A DNA stretch of 64,000 nucleotides, taken from Caldanaerobius polysaccharolyticus DSM 13641. GTDB taxonomy: Bacteria; Bacillota; Thermoanaerobacteria; Thermoanaerobacterales; Caldanaerobiaceae. Made by a program: the position numbers and the translations under genes. This document shows positions 44,776 to 53,655 of the stretch, piece by piece (the stretch's first letter is position 1; each line of letters begins with the position of its first letter). The stretch is taken from contig NZ_KE386494.1 in NCBI RefSeq assembly GCF_000427425.1, positions 584,545 through 648,544 on the forward strand, given 5' to 3'. The notes under the pieces were generated by a model, which worked only from the letters and a program-made list of their open reading frames with translations, ran no database searches and was not told the DNA's origin.

Positions 44776-45525
44776 CTATTCCATCAGTGGAATAATAGAA
44801 CCTATGTCTACTATTTCATCGCAATCCAAACTTACAATGGAAATACCTTTTTTATGTAAAAAATTCAAAACTTCTTTTCTATGATCATATAGCGATATAT
44901 TCCCCGATATACCCATGCATTTTTTAGATATCAGTCCTGTTGCGCCACCGATAAAACCATAATCGAGCTCATACAACTTTATATTACCCGGCGGCACCAG
45001 CAAAACTTCTATGCCAAACTGCAATGCTTTTTTTGCGATACCCACATCCTGTGTAATAATTGCCTTCTCGTCAACCACACATATCGAGCACTTGGCGTAT
45101 CCCTGCCTTACGTGAACCAACCTAACACCACGTTTTTCCAATTCGCATTTCAGCACTCTATCGGTATATCTTGTATTGTGGAAAGCTATATCCCCAATTC
45201 TCGCTACATTATATGCTATATCTCCAGGATAGTTTCTAGACAGAAATGTCTTTCCTGCAATAACATTAAAGCCATGCCGTTCCAGTTTGTACACAAAACT
45301 TTCGTCTGTATCTGGCGCTACAACGATATCTCTGCCACCCAAGTGATGCATCACCATATCAGGATGATAAGATACGGCATCATACAAAGCGTGGTGCCTG
45401 CAAGTGTAGATGACCTCAACGCCCATTCTACTCAATGTTTTCCCCACACTTTTGGCCCTTCCGTCAATAACAGCCAATCTTATACGGCGCGAAGGCAAAT
45501 TGGGGGCCGTTATATAATCAGACAT
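44776..45525 (-). CDS. DUF6873-like GME-fold protein, function unknown
   Basis: A 249-residue protein. The sequence resembles the clostridial DUF6873 family, for which a guanidino-modifying-enzyme (arginine deiminase-like) fold has been proposed. Landmarks are SRMGVEVIYTC, HPDMVMHHLGGRDIVVAPD, GYAKCSICVVDEKAIITQDVGIAKKAL, EVLLVPPGNIKLYELDYGFIGGATGL and a final SLDCDEIVDIGSIIPL. Conserved His-Asp-Cys combinations suggest an enzyme, but substrate is unknown. The ATG at 45525 has AAGAAGGTG six bases upstream. It lies upstream of ytxC by 63 bases on the same strand. Family assignment is from memory. Confidence 0.6.
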   Translation of the reverse strand: MSDYITAPNLPSRRIRLAVIDGRAKSVGKTLSRMGVEVIYTCRHHALYDAVSYHPDMVMHHLGGRDIVVAPDTDESFVYKLERHGFNVIAGKTFLSRNYPGDIAYNVARIGDIAFHNTRYTDRVLKCELEKRGVRLVHVRQGYAKCSICVVDEKAIITQDVGIAKKALQFGIEVLLVPPGNIKLYELDYGFIGGATGLISKKCMGISGNISLYDHRKEVLNFLHKKGISIVSLDCDEIVDIGSIIPLME

Positions 45526-45575
45526 ATGCACACCTTCTTTTAAAGCAAAATTAACGAAAAATTAATTTTTAGGAA

Positions 45576-45605
45576 TTGTCCACAGCATCACCTTAATTGT
45601 ATAAT
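45576..45605 (+). promoter_or_regulatory. Promoter of the deacetylase-glycosidase cassette
   Basis: TTGTCC (45576-45581), 18 bases, TATAAT (45600-45605). It precedes the three genes at 45650-48611. Confidence 0.7.
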
Positions 45606-45649
45606 AAAGAGCGAAATTAGTATACGTAAAATCGAGGTGAATAAATAGA

Positions 45650-46570
45650 ATGGAGGACAGGGCAAAAAAATACCTCTTGGTGGTGCTTTTCATCACGATA
45701 ATCGCCTTTAGCGCTAAAACCTTTATGCGAACAGCATATCTAACAAAGAAAGCGCCGGCTCCGTTGCATAAACCGACATCTTATGCATTGGAAGTACCGG
45801 TGCTAGGCTATCACGCTTTTGCATCAACCAGCCAAGAGTACAAATACAGGAAAAACGCGTACGTATTGCCCATTGAACTTTTCGACAAGCAGATGAAATA
45901 CCTGTACGAAAATGGATATAAAACCGTCACCTTGCCAGACCTAGAAGGCTTCTTAGAGCACAAGAAGCTATTACCTCCAAAAAGCGTAGCGATAACCATG
46001 GACGATGGATACGAGAACAATTATACGCTGGCGTACCCTATTCTAAAAAAATACCGTTTCAATGCTACTGTATTTATAATCGGAGCGTATATCCGAAAAG
46101 ACGGAACAAAAAGCAAATCCCCATTTCCCCTTCTAACATATAGTGAGATGAGGAATAGCGAAGATGTATTTTCTTTTGGTTACCATACGTACAATCTGCA
46201 TCGCGTCATACACCACAAACCAGCTCTTATCATGGCCAGTAGAAGTCAAATCTTAAATGACCTGGAAGAAGAGAAGCAATTGTTTTCAAGCTACAACTGG
46301 GTACCCTATTTAGCTTATCCCTACGGCAGGTACAATGATAACGTAATTCAAGCTTTAAAAAAGGCGGGCATAAGGATGGCATTTACCACTACAGAAGGCG
46401 ATGTAAAGCCCGGTGACAACCCCTATACGCTAAAAAGGCACATGATAACGCCATATGTCTCTATGGATGAATTTAAAGTCATGGTAGGAAACGGCTCCTA
46501 TGAAGAAAAACTAAAAGTGCGCTTTAGGCACATTTTAAGCCGCGTGCATAAAGTGATAAAAGTGATATAA
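45650..46570 (+). CDS. Membrane-anchored polysaccharide deacetylase (NodB/CE4)
   Basis: Probably removes acetyl groups from an extracellular glycan or peptidoglycan. The 306-residue protein has one N-terminal membrane segment (about residues 8-25) and a NodB domain. The metal-binding and catalytic aspartates are in VAITMDDGYENNY (about residues 120-132). The second motif reads HTYNLH, so its second histidine comes one residue later than in the common HTxxHP form. Further conserved parts are LLTYSEMR, LAYPYGRYNDNV and AFTTTEGDV. First gene of a plus-strand cassette with a phosphodiester glycosidase gene 25 bases downstream. AGGTGA lies 10 bases before the ATG. Confidence 0.9.
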   Translation: MEDRAKKYLLVVLFITIIAFSAKTFMRTAYLTKKAPAPLHKPTSYALEVPVLGYHAFASTSQEYKYRKNAYVLPIELFDKQMKYLYENGYKTVTLPDLEGFLEHKKLLPPKSVAITMDDGYENNYTLAYPILKKYRFNATVFIIGAYIRKDGTKSKSPFPLLTYSEMRNSEDVFSFGYHTYNLHRVIHHKPALIMASRSQILNDLEEEKQLFSSYNWVPYLAYPYGRYNDNVIQALKKAGIRMAFTTTEGDVKPGDNPYTLKRHMITPYVSMDEFKVMVGNGSYEEKLKVRFRHILSRVHKVIKVI

Positions 46571-46595
46571 TAAATGCATAGACAGGAGGTCAACC

Positions 46596-47561
46596 ATGGG
46601 CAGCAGAATAACACTGAAGAACGCTATATTGTTTATCATTTTTGAAATGCTTTTTACATCAGTTACATTACCGTATTTAATATTCTACGGGCCGTTTACC
46701 CATGTTCGTGACACCGTGGTTACAACTGCCATGACTACATTTAAACACCAGTATATCGCCACACTTTTTTTACCTAAGGACGTCATTGACAAGATTCTAG
46801 CAAGTAATTCCAGTGGGATCAAAAGTGGATCTACTGACAAAAACCTCATTAACTTTAAAAACAACCACGACAATGCCATTGATCTATACAATATAAGCGG
46901 AAAACACTTTAAAGGAAAACTTTTATTGATCCACGATCCCACAAGGATAAAAGTGGGATATTCAGCGTATATACCCAAAAAAGGTGAAACCACTAGCTCC
47001 ATCGCAAAAAGAAACGGAGCCATTGCCGCCATAAACGCAGGAGGATTTGTAGATGACGGTATGAAAGGCACAGGTGGCACACCACAAGGCATCATAATAC
47101 ATAACGGCAAAATCGTGTACAGCACGTACACAAACTCCAACGACAACGTCAGTTTAATAGGGTTTACTTCTGATGGCAAGTTGCTGGTAGGTCATTACAA
47201 ATACAGCGTTATACCGCTTCTATCTATTAAAGAAGCAGTGAGCTTTGGCCCTGCGTTGATCATCGATGGCAAGCCTATGATTCAAAAAGGCGATGGCGGT
47301 TGGGGAATAGCTCCCAGAACTGCAATAGGCCAGAGAAAAGATGGCACAGTTATATTTTTAGTCATTGACGGCAGATCTATAAAATCTGTAGGAGCGACTT
47401 TAAAGGACGTGCAGGACATCATGCTAAAGTTCGGCGCATATAATGCGGTCAACTTAGATGGCGGCTCGTCTACGACCATGTACTTTAAAGGCAAGGTGAT
47501 CAACAATCCTTCTGATGCGCTGGGGGAAAGAATGGTGCCTACCATATTTTACGCCAAATGA
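46596..47561 (+). CDS. Membrane-anchored phosphodiester glycosidase (NAGPA-type)
   Basis: A 321-residue protein with an N-terminal membrane segment (about 8-28) and a NAGPA (DUF2233) domain. Visible features are RNGAIAAINAGGFVDDG, TPQGIIIHNGKIV, SFGPALIIDGKP, IAPRTAIGQRKDGTVIFLVIDGR and VNLDGGSSTTMYFKG, the last being the metal/active-site hallmark. NAGPA homologues cleave GlcNAc-1-phosphodiester bonds; bacterial ones are proposed to act on cell-surface polymers. The ATG at 46596 follows GACAGGAGGTCAACC. Middle gene of the cassette. Confidence 0.88.
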   Translation: MGSRITLKNAILFIIFEMLFTSVTLPYLIFYGPFTHVRDTVVTTAMTTFKHQYIATLFLPKDVIDKILASNSSGIKSGSTDKNLINFKNNHDNAIDLYNISGKHFKGKLLLIHDPTRIKVGYSAYIPKKGETTSSIAKRNGAIAAINAGGFVDDGMKGTGGTPQGIIIHNGKIVYSTYTNSNDNVSLIGFTSDGKLLVGHYKYSVIPLLSIKEAVSFGPALIIDGKPMIQKGDGGWGIAPRTAIGQRKDGTVIFLVIDGRSIKSVGATLKDVQDIMLKFGAYNAVNLDGGSSTTMYFKGKVINNPSDALGERMVPTIFYAK

Positions 47562-47591
47562 ATTAGCAGATTTTCAACGAGGGGAGAACTC

Positions 47592-48611
47592 ATGAGATTC
47601 ATAAAAAGGATTTTACTTTGGATTGTAATCTCTTTATCAATCCAGATCGGATCTTTATATTACATTAACAACTTCTTCCTGGCAGACAAAGAGGTATTTA
47701 CATCTCAAAAAGTGTACTCAGAAACTAAGGCGCCTGAAAACATCACAGCAAATGTGCCTTACGGCGCCTCAAGCGTACAACCGTCCTATGATGGCGACTA
47801 TATAGCCTATTTAAAAGACTACAACCTTACCATCAAAAACTGTGCTCAATCAAAGGGGAGAAATAGCTTTCAGATTGAAAATGTGCACTTTTACAGATGG
47901 CTTCCTGACAGAAACATGTTATACGCACAGGTGGAGCATCTTAAATCCACGGACAGGATTACTTTATACGCCTACGACGCAGACAATAGAAAAAAACAAA
48001 TGGTAAACAGCGTATCATACCTTCCCCGCAATAGCAGTGTATCAGGTATTGAGGCTTCTCCTTTGACCAACATTATATACCTAAGTATCTCAGGAGGAGA
48101 TGGCTACGATAGGCTGTATCAGATCGACATAATGGGGACCATAAAAAAGATATGGACACCTGTCAAAAAGATCGTAAAAATGGCAGAGACCCAGGAAACA
48201 GACAATCTGGTGTATCAGTCCTCAAACGACATAATCCATGTGATCAAGGATGGAAAAAAAGACGTATATTTAAGTTACAACAAATACGCACTGCTGGGCA
48301 TAGATAGCCAAGATAACGTGTACCTGGGTGGTTTTGACAAAGGTAAGATCGCAAAAATATACCGAGGTACGCTGGATAAGCCTCTTAATACGTGGGATAC
48401 TGTGTTACTTCCTGAGCCTTTAGACCCCAATAGCGTAACTGTAGACAAAAATGGCAATATATATAAAATCCAGGACGGTAAAACCCTTATAGATGTAAAT
48501 AGCAACAACGCCATAGTAGGAAAAGGCCGTATTTTATACTTTAACAACGGGCTAATAGTTTACGAAGGAAATAACGACAATGTTATAATCAAAAAGCTCA
48601 CCGCTTTATAG
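47592..48611 (+). CDS. Membrane-anchored propeller-like protein, function unknown
   Basis: A 339-residue protein. An N-terminal segment (about residues 8-26) anchors it; the remainder lies outside and is built of repeated strands such as YDGDYIAYLKDYNLTIK, YDRLYQIDIMGTIKKIW, NVYLGGFDKGKIAKIYRG and SVTVDKNGNIYKI, each 40-50 residues apart, like a TolB or YVTN propeller. No catalytic residues are recognised. ATG at 47592 follows GAGGGGAGAAC. It is the third gene of the cassette, 30 bases after the glycosidase gene, and ends one base before the convergent polX gene. A binding or scaffold role for the two enzymes is an inference. Confidence 0.65.
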   Translation: MRFIKRILLWIVISLSIQIGSLYYINNFFLADKEVFTSQKVYSETKAPENITANVPYGASSVQPSYDGDYIAYLKDYNLTIKNCAQSKGRNSFQIENVHFYRWLPDRNMLYAQVEHLKSTDRITLYAYDADNRKKQMVNSVSYLPRNSSVSGIEASPLTNIIYLSISGGDGYDRLYQIDIMGTIKKIWTPVKKIVKMAETQETDNLVYQSSNDIIHVIKDGKKDVYLSYNKYALLGIDSQDNVYLGGFDKGKIAKIYRGTLDKPLNTWDTVLLPEPLDPNSVTVDKNGNIYKIQDGKTLIDVNSNNAIVGKGRILYFNNGLIVYEGNNDNVIIKKLTAL

Positions 48612-48612
48612 T

Positions 48613-50334
48613 TTACATCCTGCCGTTTAAGATCCTCATTACCTCATCTATTTCATAGGTGTTTAAAACGTCTTTAGCCTCCAGCCACCCTTTGCGAGCA
48701 ATACCTATGCCGTATTTTATATCCTTTAATCCCTGTACGCTATGGGCATCGGGATTTATAGCCAATTTAACGCCTTTATCCTTTGCATACTTAACATAAC
48801 GCCAATCCAGATCCAGTCTGTACGGATTGGCATTGATCTCGATCACTTTGTTACATCGCGCTGCCGCATCGATGACCTCGTACACATCAAAATCGTAGCC
48901 CTCTCTGGCTAGCAACAACCTTCCTGAACAGTGTCCTATGATTTTTGTATACCTGTTTTCTACGGCTTTTACCAATCTTCTGGTCATATCTTCCCTGCTC
49001 ATGTTAAAATGGGAATGAACCGACGCTACTACAAAATCAAATTTCTTTAGAATATCTTCATCGTAGTCCAATGAGCCATCAGGTAAAATATCTGACTCAA
49101 TGCCTTTTAATACTATTATATCCTCAAATTCTCTGTTAATTTGCTCGATTTCCTCAAATTGCCTCAATAAAGCTTCCTCGTCAAGCCCCCTCGCATAAAA
49201 TGCCGATATGCTGTGGTCCGTAATGCCGATGTACTTATATCCCAAGGATCTCGCTGCTTGTACCATATCATAAAGCGAATCGGAGCCATCACTATAGGTT
49301 GTGTGGACGTGAAAAACCCCTTTTATATCGCGATCTTCAACCAATAAAGGTATATCCCCTCTCTCTGCGGCTTGGATCTCTCCCATGTTTTCTCTGAGCT
49401 CAGGAGGAATATAGGACATGTGTAGCGCATTGAAAATTTCTTCTTCTGTTTTGCATACTATAAGATCATCTCCAGAGTACAAGCCGTACTCATTCATTTT
49501 AAGCCCCATCTGCTTTGCCCTGTGCCTCATGGCGGTATTATGTTCTTTACTGCCTGTAAAGTGATGGAGGGCATACGGATATTCTTCGTGCTTTATAACA
49601 CGGAGATCGGCGTTTATACCCGAGTACAAAAGAACGCTGGATTTAGTATTTCCCCGCGCTACAACTTCCTTTACACCTTCATAAGCAATAAACGCATCCA
49701 TTAATTTCTCAGGTGAATCCGCAACAGCTAGTATGTCCACGTCCTTTACAATTTCTTTTTTTCGCCTCAAACTTCCCGCTATATCACACATCGATAAAAG
49801 CCCCGTTCTTTCCAGATACTCTTTTAACCTGTTAGCTTCATCCAGCGCCTCTACATACAAGTGCTGACCTGTGTACTGTTTTAGAAACTGGATGCCGTCG
49901 TATATCTTCTTCTGCGTTTTTTCACCAAATCCCTGTAATTCCACAAGCCTATTCTCTAAACAAGCGTATTCCAGCTCTCTCACACTGGTTATATTGAGCT
50001 TCTCATATAGCGCCCTAATCTTTTTAGGTCCCAGCCCTGGTATTTTCATCATCTCAATAAGCCCTGAAGGAATGGACGCTTTTAGGCTTTCATAGTACTC
50101 CAACCTTCCCGTTGTAACCAATTCTGTCAACTTCCTGTTAAGGGCGTCCCCTATCCCTTTGACCTCTTTTAATTTACCTTCTTTTACAAGCTGTTCTATA
50201 TCCCGATCCAGCGTCTCAATAATCCTGGCAGCATTATAATAAGCCCTGGACTTAAAAGGGCTTTCCCCTTTTAAGTCCAGCAAAAGCCCTATCTCATTGA
50301 GGATATTTACGATAAGCTTTTTATCCATAAGCAT
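48613..50334 (-). CDS. polX: DNA polymerase X with PHP domain (PolX)
   Basis: DNA repair polymerase with an exonuclease domain. The 573-residue protein has an N-terminal HhH-rich POLXc region (residues 1-320: EVKGIGDALNRKLTEL, IPGLGPKKIRALYEKL, GSLRRKKEIVKDVDILAV with the catalytic DVD) and a C-terminal PHP domain (about 335-573: FHVHTTYSDGSDSLYDMV, ITDHSISAF, SVHSHFNM, IGHCSGR, NPDAHS), whose histidines and aspartates bind metal for 3'-5' exonuclease activity. Start at 50334 or the in-frame ATG at 50328. Ten bases after the flavin reductase gene, suggesting cotranscription. Confidence 0.94.
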   Translation of the reverse strand: MLMDKKLIVNILNEIGLLLDLKGESPFKSRAYYNAARIIETLDRDIEQLVKEGKLKEVKGIGDALNRKLTELVTTGRLEYYESLKASIPSGLIEMMKIPGLGPKKIRALYEKLNITSVRELEYACLENRLVELQGFGEKTQKKIYDGIQFLKQYTGQHLYVEALDEANRLKEYLERTGLLSMCDIAGSLRRKKEIVKDVDILAVADSPEKLMDAFIAYEGVKEVVARGNTKSSVLLYSGINADLRVIKHEEYPYALHHFTGSKEHNTAMRHRAKQMGLKMNEYGLYSGDDLIVCKTEEEIFNALHMSYIPPELRENMGEIQAAERGDIPLLVEDRDIKGVFHVHTTYSDGSDSLYDMVQAARSLGYKYIGITDHSISAFYARGLDEEALLRQFEEIEQINREFEDIIVLKGIESDILPDGSLDYDEDILKKFDFVVASVHSHFNMSREDMTRRLVKAVENRYTKIIGHCSGRLLLAREGYDFDVYEVIDAAARCNKVIEINANPYRLDLDWRYVKYAKDKGVKLAINPDAHSVQGLKDIKYGIGIARKGWLEAKDVLNTYEIDEVMRILNGRM

Positions 50335-50344
50335 CCATTCCAGA

Positions 50345-50854
50345 CTAGAAATTTTCGTCAGTTAAGTAACATGCCACTATTTCGCCAAAATACATGGTAT
50401 GGTAATCAGGATACCATCTGCGATTTAGCTCAGCGTTTAGGTTCTCAGGTATCATATCTTGCTTGTATACTACTTTGCATTCATAGTGCAAAGAGCACTG
50501 GCCTATAACAGGTACGCTTACTTTTTGCCCGGGCAACGCCGTAAGATCGCACTCTTTAAATTTATCGTAATCTCTTCCTGACTTTGAACCGCAGAAGCGC
50601 AATGCTTCTTTTAAGTCTTTCTCTCCTGGAACACTTACCGTAAACTCACCAGATTGCTCTATAAGTTGATGGGTATAGCGCGACTTTCTTACAGCAACCA
50701 AAAAAACAGGCCTCCCCCAGAAAAACGTAATGCCGCCCCAACCTATAACCATGGTGTTTATCTTATCCGCTTTTGAAGTTAAAAAGATACCTCTCGATGT
50801 AAGCTTTTTATCAACTTCCACCATGTACTGATTGTATGGAACTTCCTTTATCAC
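50345..50854 (-). CDS. Flavin reductase-like domain protein
   Basis: A 169-residue FMN-binding split-barrel protein. Features include VEVDKKLTSRGIFLTSK, NTMVIGWGGITFFWGRPVFLVAVRKSRYTHQLIE and FTVSVPGE, as in the flavin reductase family (small reductases such as HpaC or flavoredoxin). It may reduce FMN with NAD(P)H or ferredoxin. The start is GTG at 50854 with AGAGGAGTG upstream; an extended -10 TGCTATAAT lies before it. It is followed closely by polX. Confidence 0.85.
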   Translation of the reverse strand: MIKEVPYNQYMVEVDKKLTSRGIFLTSKADKINTMVIGWGGITFFWGRPVFLVAVRKSRYTHQLIEQSGEFTVSVPGEKDLKEALRFCGSKSGRDYDKFKECDLTALPGQKVSVPVIGQCSLHYECKVVYKQDMIPENLNAELNRRWYPDYHTMYFGEIVACYLTDENF

Positions 50855-50921
50855 ACCGATCACTCCTCTTATTATTTTTATGGTTACTATCAATTATAGC
50901 ACAAATTAAAGGAGTAAAATA

Positions 50922-50959
50922 ACCACCAGGTATGTGAAAATATGAATTACCTGGTGGCT
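50922..50959 (-). terminator. Terminator after the PPC-domain gene
   Basis: GCCACCAGGTA and TACCTGGTGGT stem with a 15-base loop on the minus strand, followed by TATTTTAC. Separates the RraA-PPC unit from flavin reductase-polX. Confidence 0.7.
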
Positions 50960-50988
50960 ATTTCTTTTTCCTATTTTTCTATAGGCCT

Positions 50989-51426
50989 TCACTTATTATT
51001 TGAACTCAATTTTAATATATGGTTTTCATCGTAAATCCTTGATAGATTGGCTCCTACCAGTTCTACAATCACTATCTCCGCCAAATACAGAACCCTGCAA
51101 CCTTCTTCCAGATGCCCGGAATAAGCTTTTTCTTTGTCCGATACCACGGCGTGTAAATGGGGCTTGCCATCCGCTATTACCCCGTCTATGGAAGAAAGCT
51201 CCAGCGGTTTATCCTCCCACCTCTCAAAGTGTTCAACAGCTGGATAACCTGTGGTCGTCACCATATGTAAGACACAGTAATCTAATGTGCCAATGGCCGA
51301 TACTACTACTGCATCCTTAATATTCTCTTTTTTTATAAAATCATTTATGCTCTCCAAAACATAATCTCCCTGATCCAATCTTAAAACAAATACTCTTCCA
51401 ATTTTAGGTGCGGTAAAATACTCCAT
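50989..51426 (-). CDS. PPC/DUF296-domain protein
   Basis: A 145-residue stand-alone PPC domain: RVFVLRLDQGDYVLESINDFIKKENIKDAVVVSAIGTL at the start, then HLHAVVSDKEKAYSGHLEEGCRVLYLAEIVIVEL with the conserved His and GH motif typical of the fold. In plants the domain is fused to AT-hook DNA-binding motifs; no AT hook is present here, and bacterial members have unknown function. It lies 16 bases after the rraA-like gene with which it seems cotranscribed. Confidence 0.85.
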   Translation of the reverse strand: MEYFTAPKIGRVFVLRLDQGDYVLESINDFIKKENIKDAVVVSAIGTLDYCVLHMVTTTGYPAVEHFERWEDKPLELSSIDGVIADGKPHLHAVVSDKEKAYSGHLEEGCRVLYLAEIVIVELVGANLSRIYDENHILKLSSNNK

Positions 51427-51442
51427 CGCATTTCACTCCTCT

Positions 51443-52144
51443 TTATAACACCGTCTCGTCTGGCTCCCATCCCAGCTGTTCGTAGAGTTTTCTCCTGCTG
51501 GCTTTATCTTTCTCCAGCTCCTGCCTGGCGTACTTAGCTACATCATAGGCCATTTTGCGTGGAACAACTATAACGCCGTCTCCATCCGCTACTATCACAT
51601 CGCCAGGATACACCGTAACCCCCCCAACACTTACCGGAATATCCTTTGCGTCAAATCGTATTCTGCCCTGATCCATCTTCTGCGAAATAAACTTCGACCA
51701 TACGGGAACTTTTTCTAAAATTAACTCGTCTGTATCCCTAACGCCGCCGTTAGTCACATATCCCCTGGCCCCTTTTATCATTCCCGCAAGAGAGTTGTTG
51801 GAACCCAGGATGCCTACGTCTACACCGCTTTGATCGATCACTATGAAGTCACCGGGTTCAATATCGTTCATCCATGGGTCATAGCACACCTCTTTATAGT
51901 ACCATTTAACCCATTCGGTGTACTCTTCAGGGGACATCATAGGAACAGGCTTTTCATAGGGCACATACCTTGCGGTTCTGGCTATTCCCACTACCCTGGT
52001 CCTAAACAAGGGCCTTATCTCGTAAGACATGCTGCCGTAGTGATGCATCATGTTCCAGTCCATCCCATCCCTTACATCAGAAACCCTAAGGCCTTTAAAG
52101 AGCTCTAACAGTTCCCGGTTCTCCTTTGACATTTTAGATTCCAT
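51443..52144 (-). CDS. RraA-family protein
   Basis: A 233-residue member of the RraA/HMG aldolase fold. Segments ELFKGLRVSDVRDGMDW near the N-terminus, GDFIVIDQSGVDVGILGSNNSLAGMIKGARGYVTNGGVRDTDE with the GGxRD motif, and VGGVTVYPGDVIVADGDGVIVVP. Some relatives are divalent-metal 4-hydroxy-4-methyl-2-oxoglutarate aldolases, others inhibit RNase E. The extended N-terminal part and an insertion (EEYTEWVKWYYKEVCYDPW) are unlike RraA itself, so aldolase or decarboxylase chemistry is more likely. First gene of an rraA-PPC pair. ATG at 52144 follows AAAGGGAGGAATTGAT. Confidence 0.88.
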   Translation of the reverse strand: MESKMSKENRELLELFKGLRVSDVRDGMDWNMMHHYGSMSYEIRPLFRTRVVGIARTARYVPYEKPVPMMSPEEYTEWVKWYYKEVCYDPWMNDIEPGDFIVIDQSGVDVGILGSNNSLAGMIKGARGYVTNGGVRDTDELILEKVPVWSKFISQKMDQGRIRFDAKDIPVSVGGVTVYPGDVIVADGDGVIVVPRKMAYDVAKYARQELEKDKASRRKLYEQLGWEPDETVL

Positions 52145-52188
52145 ATCAATTCCTCCCTTTAATTTAAGGCTTTAAAATTTTTATATGT

Positions 52189-52223
52189 ATCTTGAGAAAA
52201 GGCTTTTTGCCTTTTCTCAAGAT
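52189..52223 (-). terminator. Terminator of the ABC importer operon
   Basis: A perfect 15-bp stem, ATCTTGAGAAAAGGC with GCCTTTTCTCAAGAT around TTTTT, just after the solute-binding protein gene. The tail is AT-rich but lacks a long T-run. Confidence 0.8.
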
Positions 52224-52232
52224 CATAAACTA

Positions 52233-53627
52233 TTACTTCATGGACCTTGACATCTGTGTCATCTTCTCCTGGTATTTATCTAGTTCCGTTTTTATATACT
52301 TTTCATCGACTTTTTTGCCATTTTCCACTGCGGAAACAATATTATGACCGATTTTGTAAAGTTCTACACCCAATGCAGGAACCAGCATAGCAGGTTCCAT
52401 CGGAATTGATTCGTCCCAGGCTTTTAAAAGCGTCTTCATATAAGGATCATTCGGTTTTATCTTTGATTCCACATCTTTGCCCCATGGGATCGCATACTTG
52501 GCCTCATAAAGCTTTAGTGACATCTCAGGTGAACCTAAATACTTCATCAATTCCCACGCTGCGTCTTTGTTCTTCGAATTCTTAGCTAGAGACCATTGAT
52601 GGAGTGAAGCGGTGATACCGTTTTTCCCACTGACACCAGTTGCAGATAATACAACGCCATAAGGCTTTACTTTATCCATTTCTCCTTTCTTGATATAGGA
52701 AGCTAGTGGTCCTAATCCATTGGTATTAATCCACATAGCCACATTATTTTTATCGGTATAAAAATTTTCGGTTCCCTTACTCATAGATGTACCCGGAGGA
52801 CAATACCTTGCAAAAGTTGCAATCCATTCGTATGCCTGAATTACTTTATCAGAATTTATATGCCATTTTATATCAGCTGGATTATCTGTAGTCCATTCGG
52901 CATAATTGGTTTGGCCAAATATATCCATAACCCATTTAGGAAATATATCCAGATTATTCATGTAACCGCCGTAGGTTTGCCTACCTGTCTTTGGATCTTT
53001 GCCCGTCATCTTTTTGGCTTTTTCCATCAGACTATCCAACGATTCATGATCCTTTAAATACTCCACCCCATAATCGTCAAATAGCCGTTTATCATATACG
53101 GTCCACTTAGCACTTATAAATTTTGGAGTACCTAAATGAATTCCTTTATACTTAATAAACGGCCCATCATACATATTACCCCATAAATCTACCGGATTTA
53201 TACCATCCCTCTTTACGTACTCGTCAATGGGCTCTATCAAACCTTTGTCATACCAGTCTTTTGGCTCATTAAGATGTACCACATCCACATCGCCATTCAT
53301 TAGAGCAGTTGTAACTTTTGGTTGCCAGTCAGACCATGGAATTGTTGTGATCCTTACATCTACTTTAGGATGCGTCTTCAGAAAATCCTGTATCAAGGTT
53401 TTCCAGCCAGGTATGGTATCTCCTGTAATAGGATCGGTTGTATCCTCTATAGGATCACCAACGACAAATAATTTAACCGTACCGCTTATTTCCTTTTTAC
53501 CAGCATTATTACTTTCATTTTTCCCATTTGTTTTGACCGTTTTACTGTTCGTAGAACAAGCTGAAAAAGCAAACAACAATATACTACATAATATTAAAGT
53601 CAATACCTTTTTAAAAACCATCCTCAC
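52233..53627 (-). CDS. ABC transporter solute-binding lipoprotein (family 1)
   Basis: Captures an oligosaccharide outside the cell for a CUT1-type importer. The 464-residue protein has a lipoprotein signal peptide with the lipobox FSAC near residue 24, a Ser/Asn-rich linker, and the extracellular fold: FVVGDPIEDTTDPITGD, VDVRITTIPWSDWQPKVTTALMNGDVDVVHLNEP, VAMWINTNGLGPLASY and GKNGITASLHQWSLAKNSKNKDAAWELMKYLGSPEM. GTG at 53627 or ATG at 53621 are both possible starts; AAAGGGGG lies upstream. Third gene of the operon. The ligand cannot be named. Confidence 0.93.
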   Translation of the reverse strand: MRMVFKKVLTLILCSILLFAFSACSTNSKTVKTNGKNESNNAGKKEISGTVKLFVVGDPIEDTTDPITGDTIPGWKTLIQDFLKTHPKVDVRITTIPWSDWQPKVTTALMNGDVDVVHLNEPKDWYDKGLIEPIDEYVKRDGINPVDLWGNMYDGPFIKYKGIHLGTPKFISAKWTVYDKRLFDDYGVEYLKDHESLDSLMEKAKKMTGKDPKTGRQTYGGYMNNLDIFPKWVMDIFGQTNYAEWTTDNPADIKWHINSDKVIQAYEWIATFARYCPPGTSMSKGTENFYTDKNNVAMWINTNGLGPLASYIKKGEMDKVKPYGVVLSATGVSGKNGITASLHQWSLAKNSKNKDAAWELMKYLGSPEMSLKLYEAKYAIPWGKDVESKIKPNDPYMKTLLKAWDESIPMEPAMLVPALGVELYKIGHNIVSAVENGKKVDEKYIKTELDKYQEKMTQMSRSMK

Positions 53628-53655
53628 TTTTAAAACCCCCTTTATTCATTTTTAC

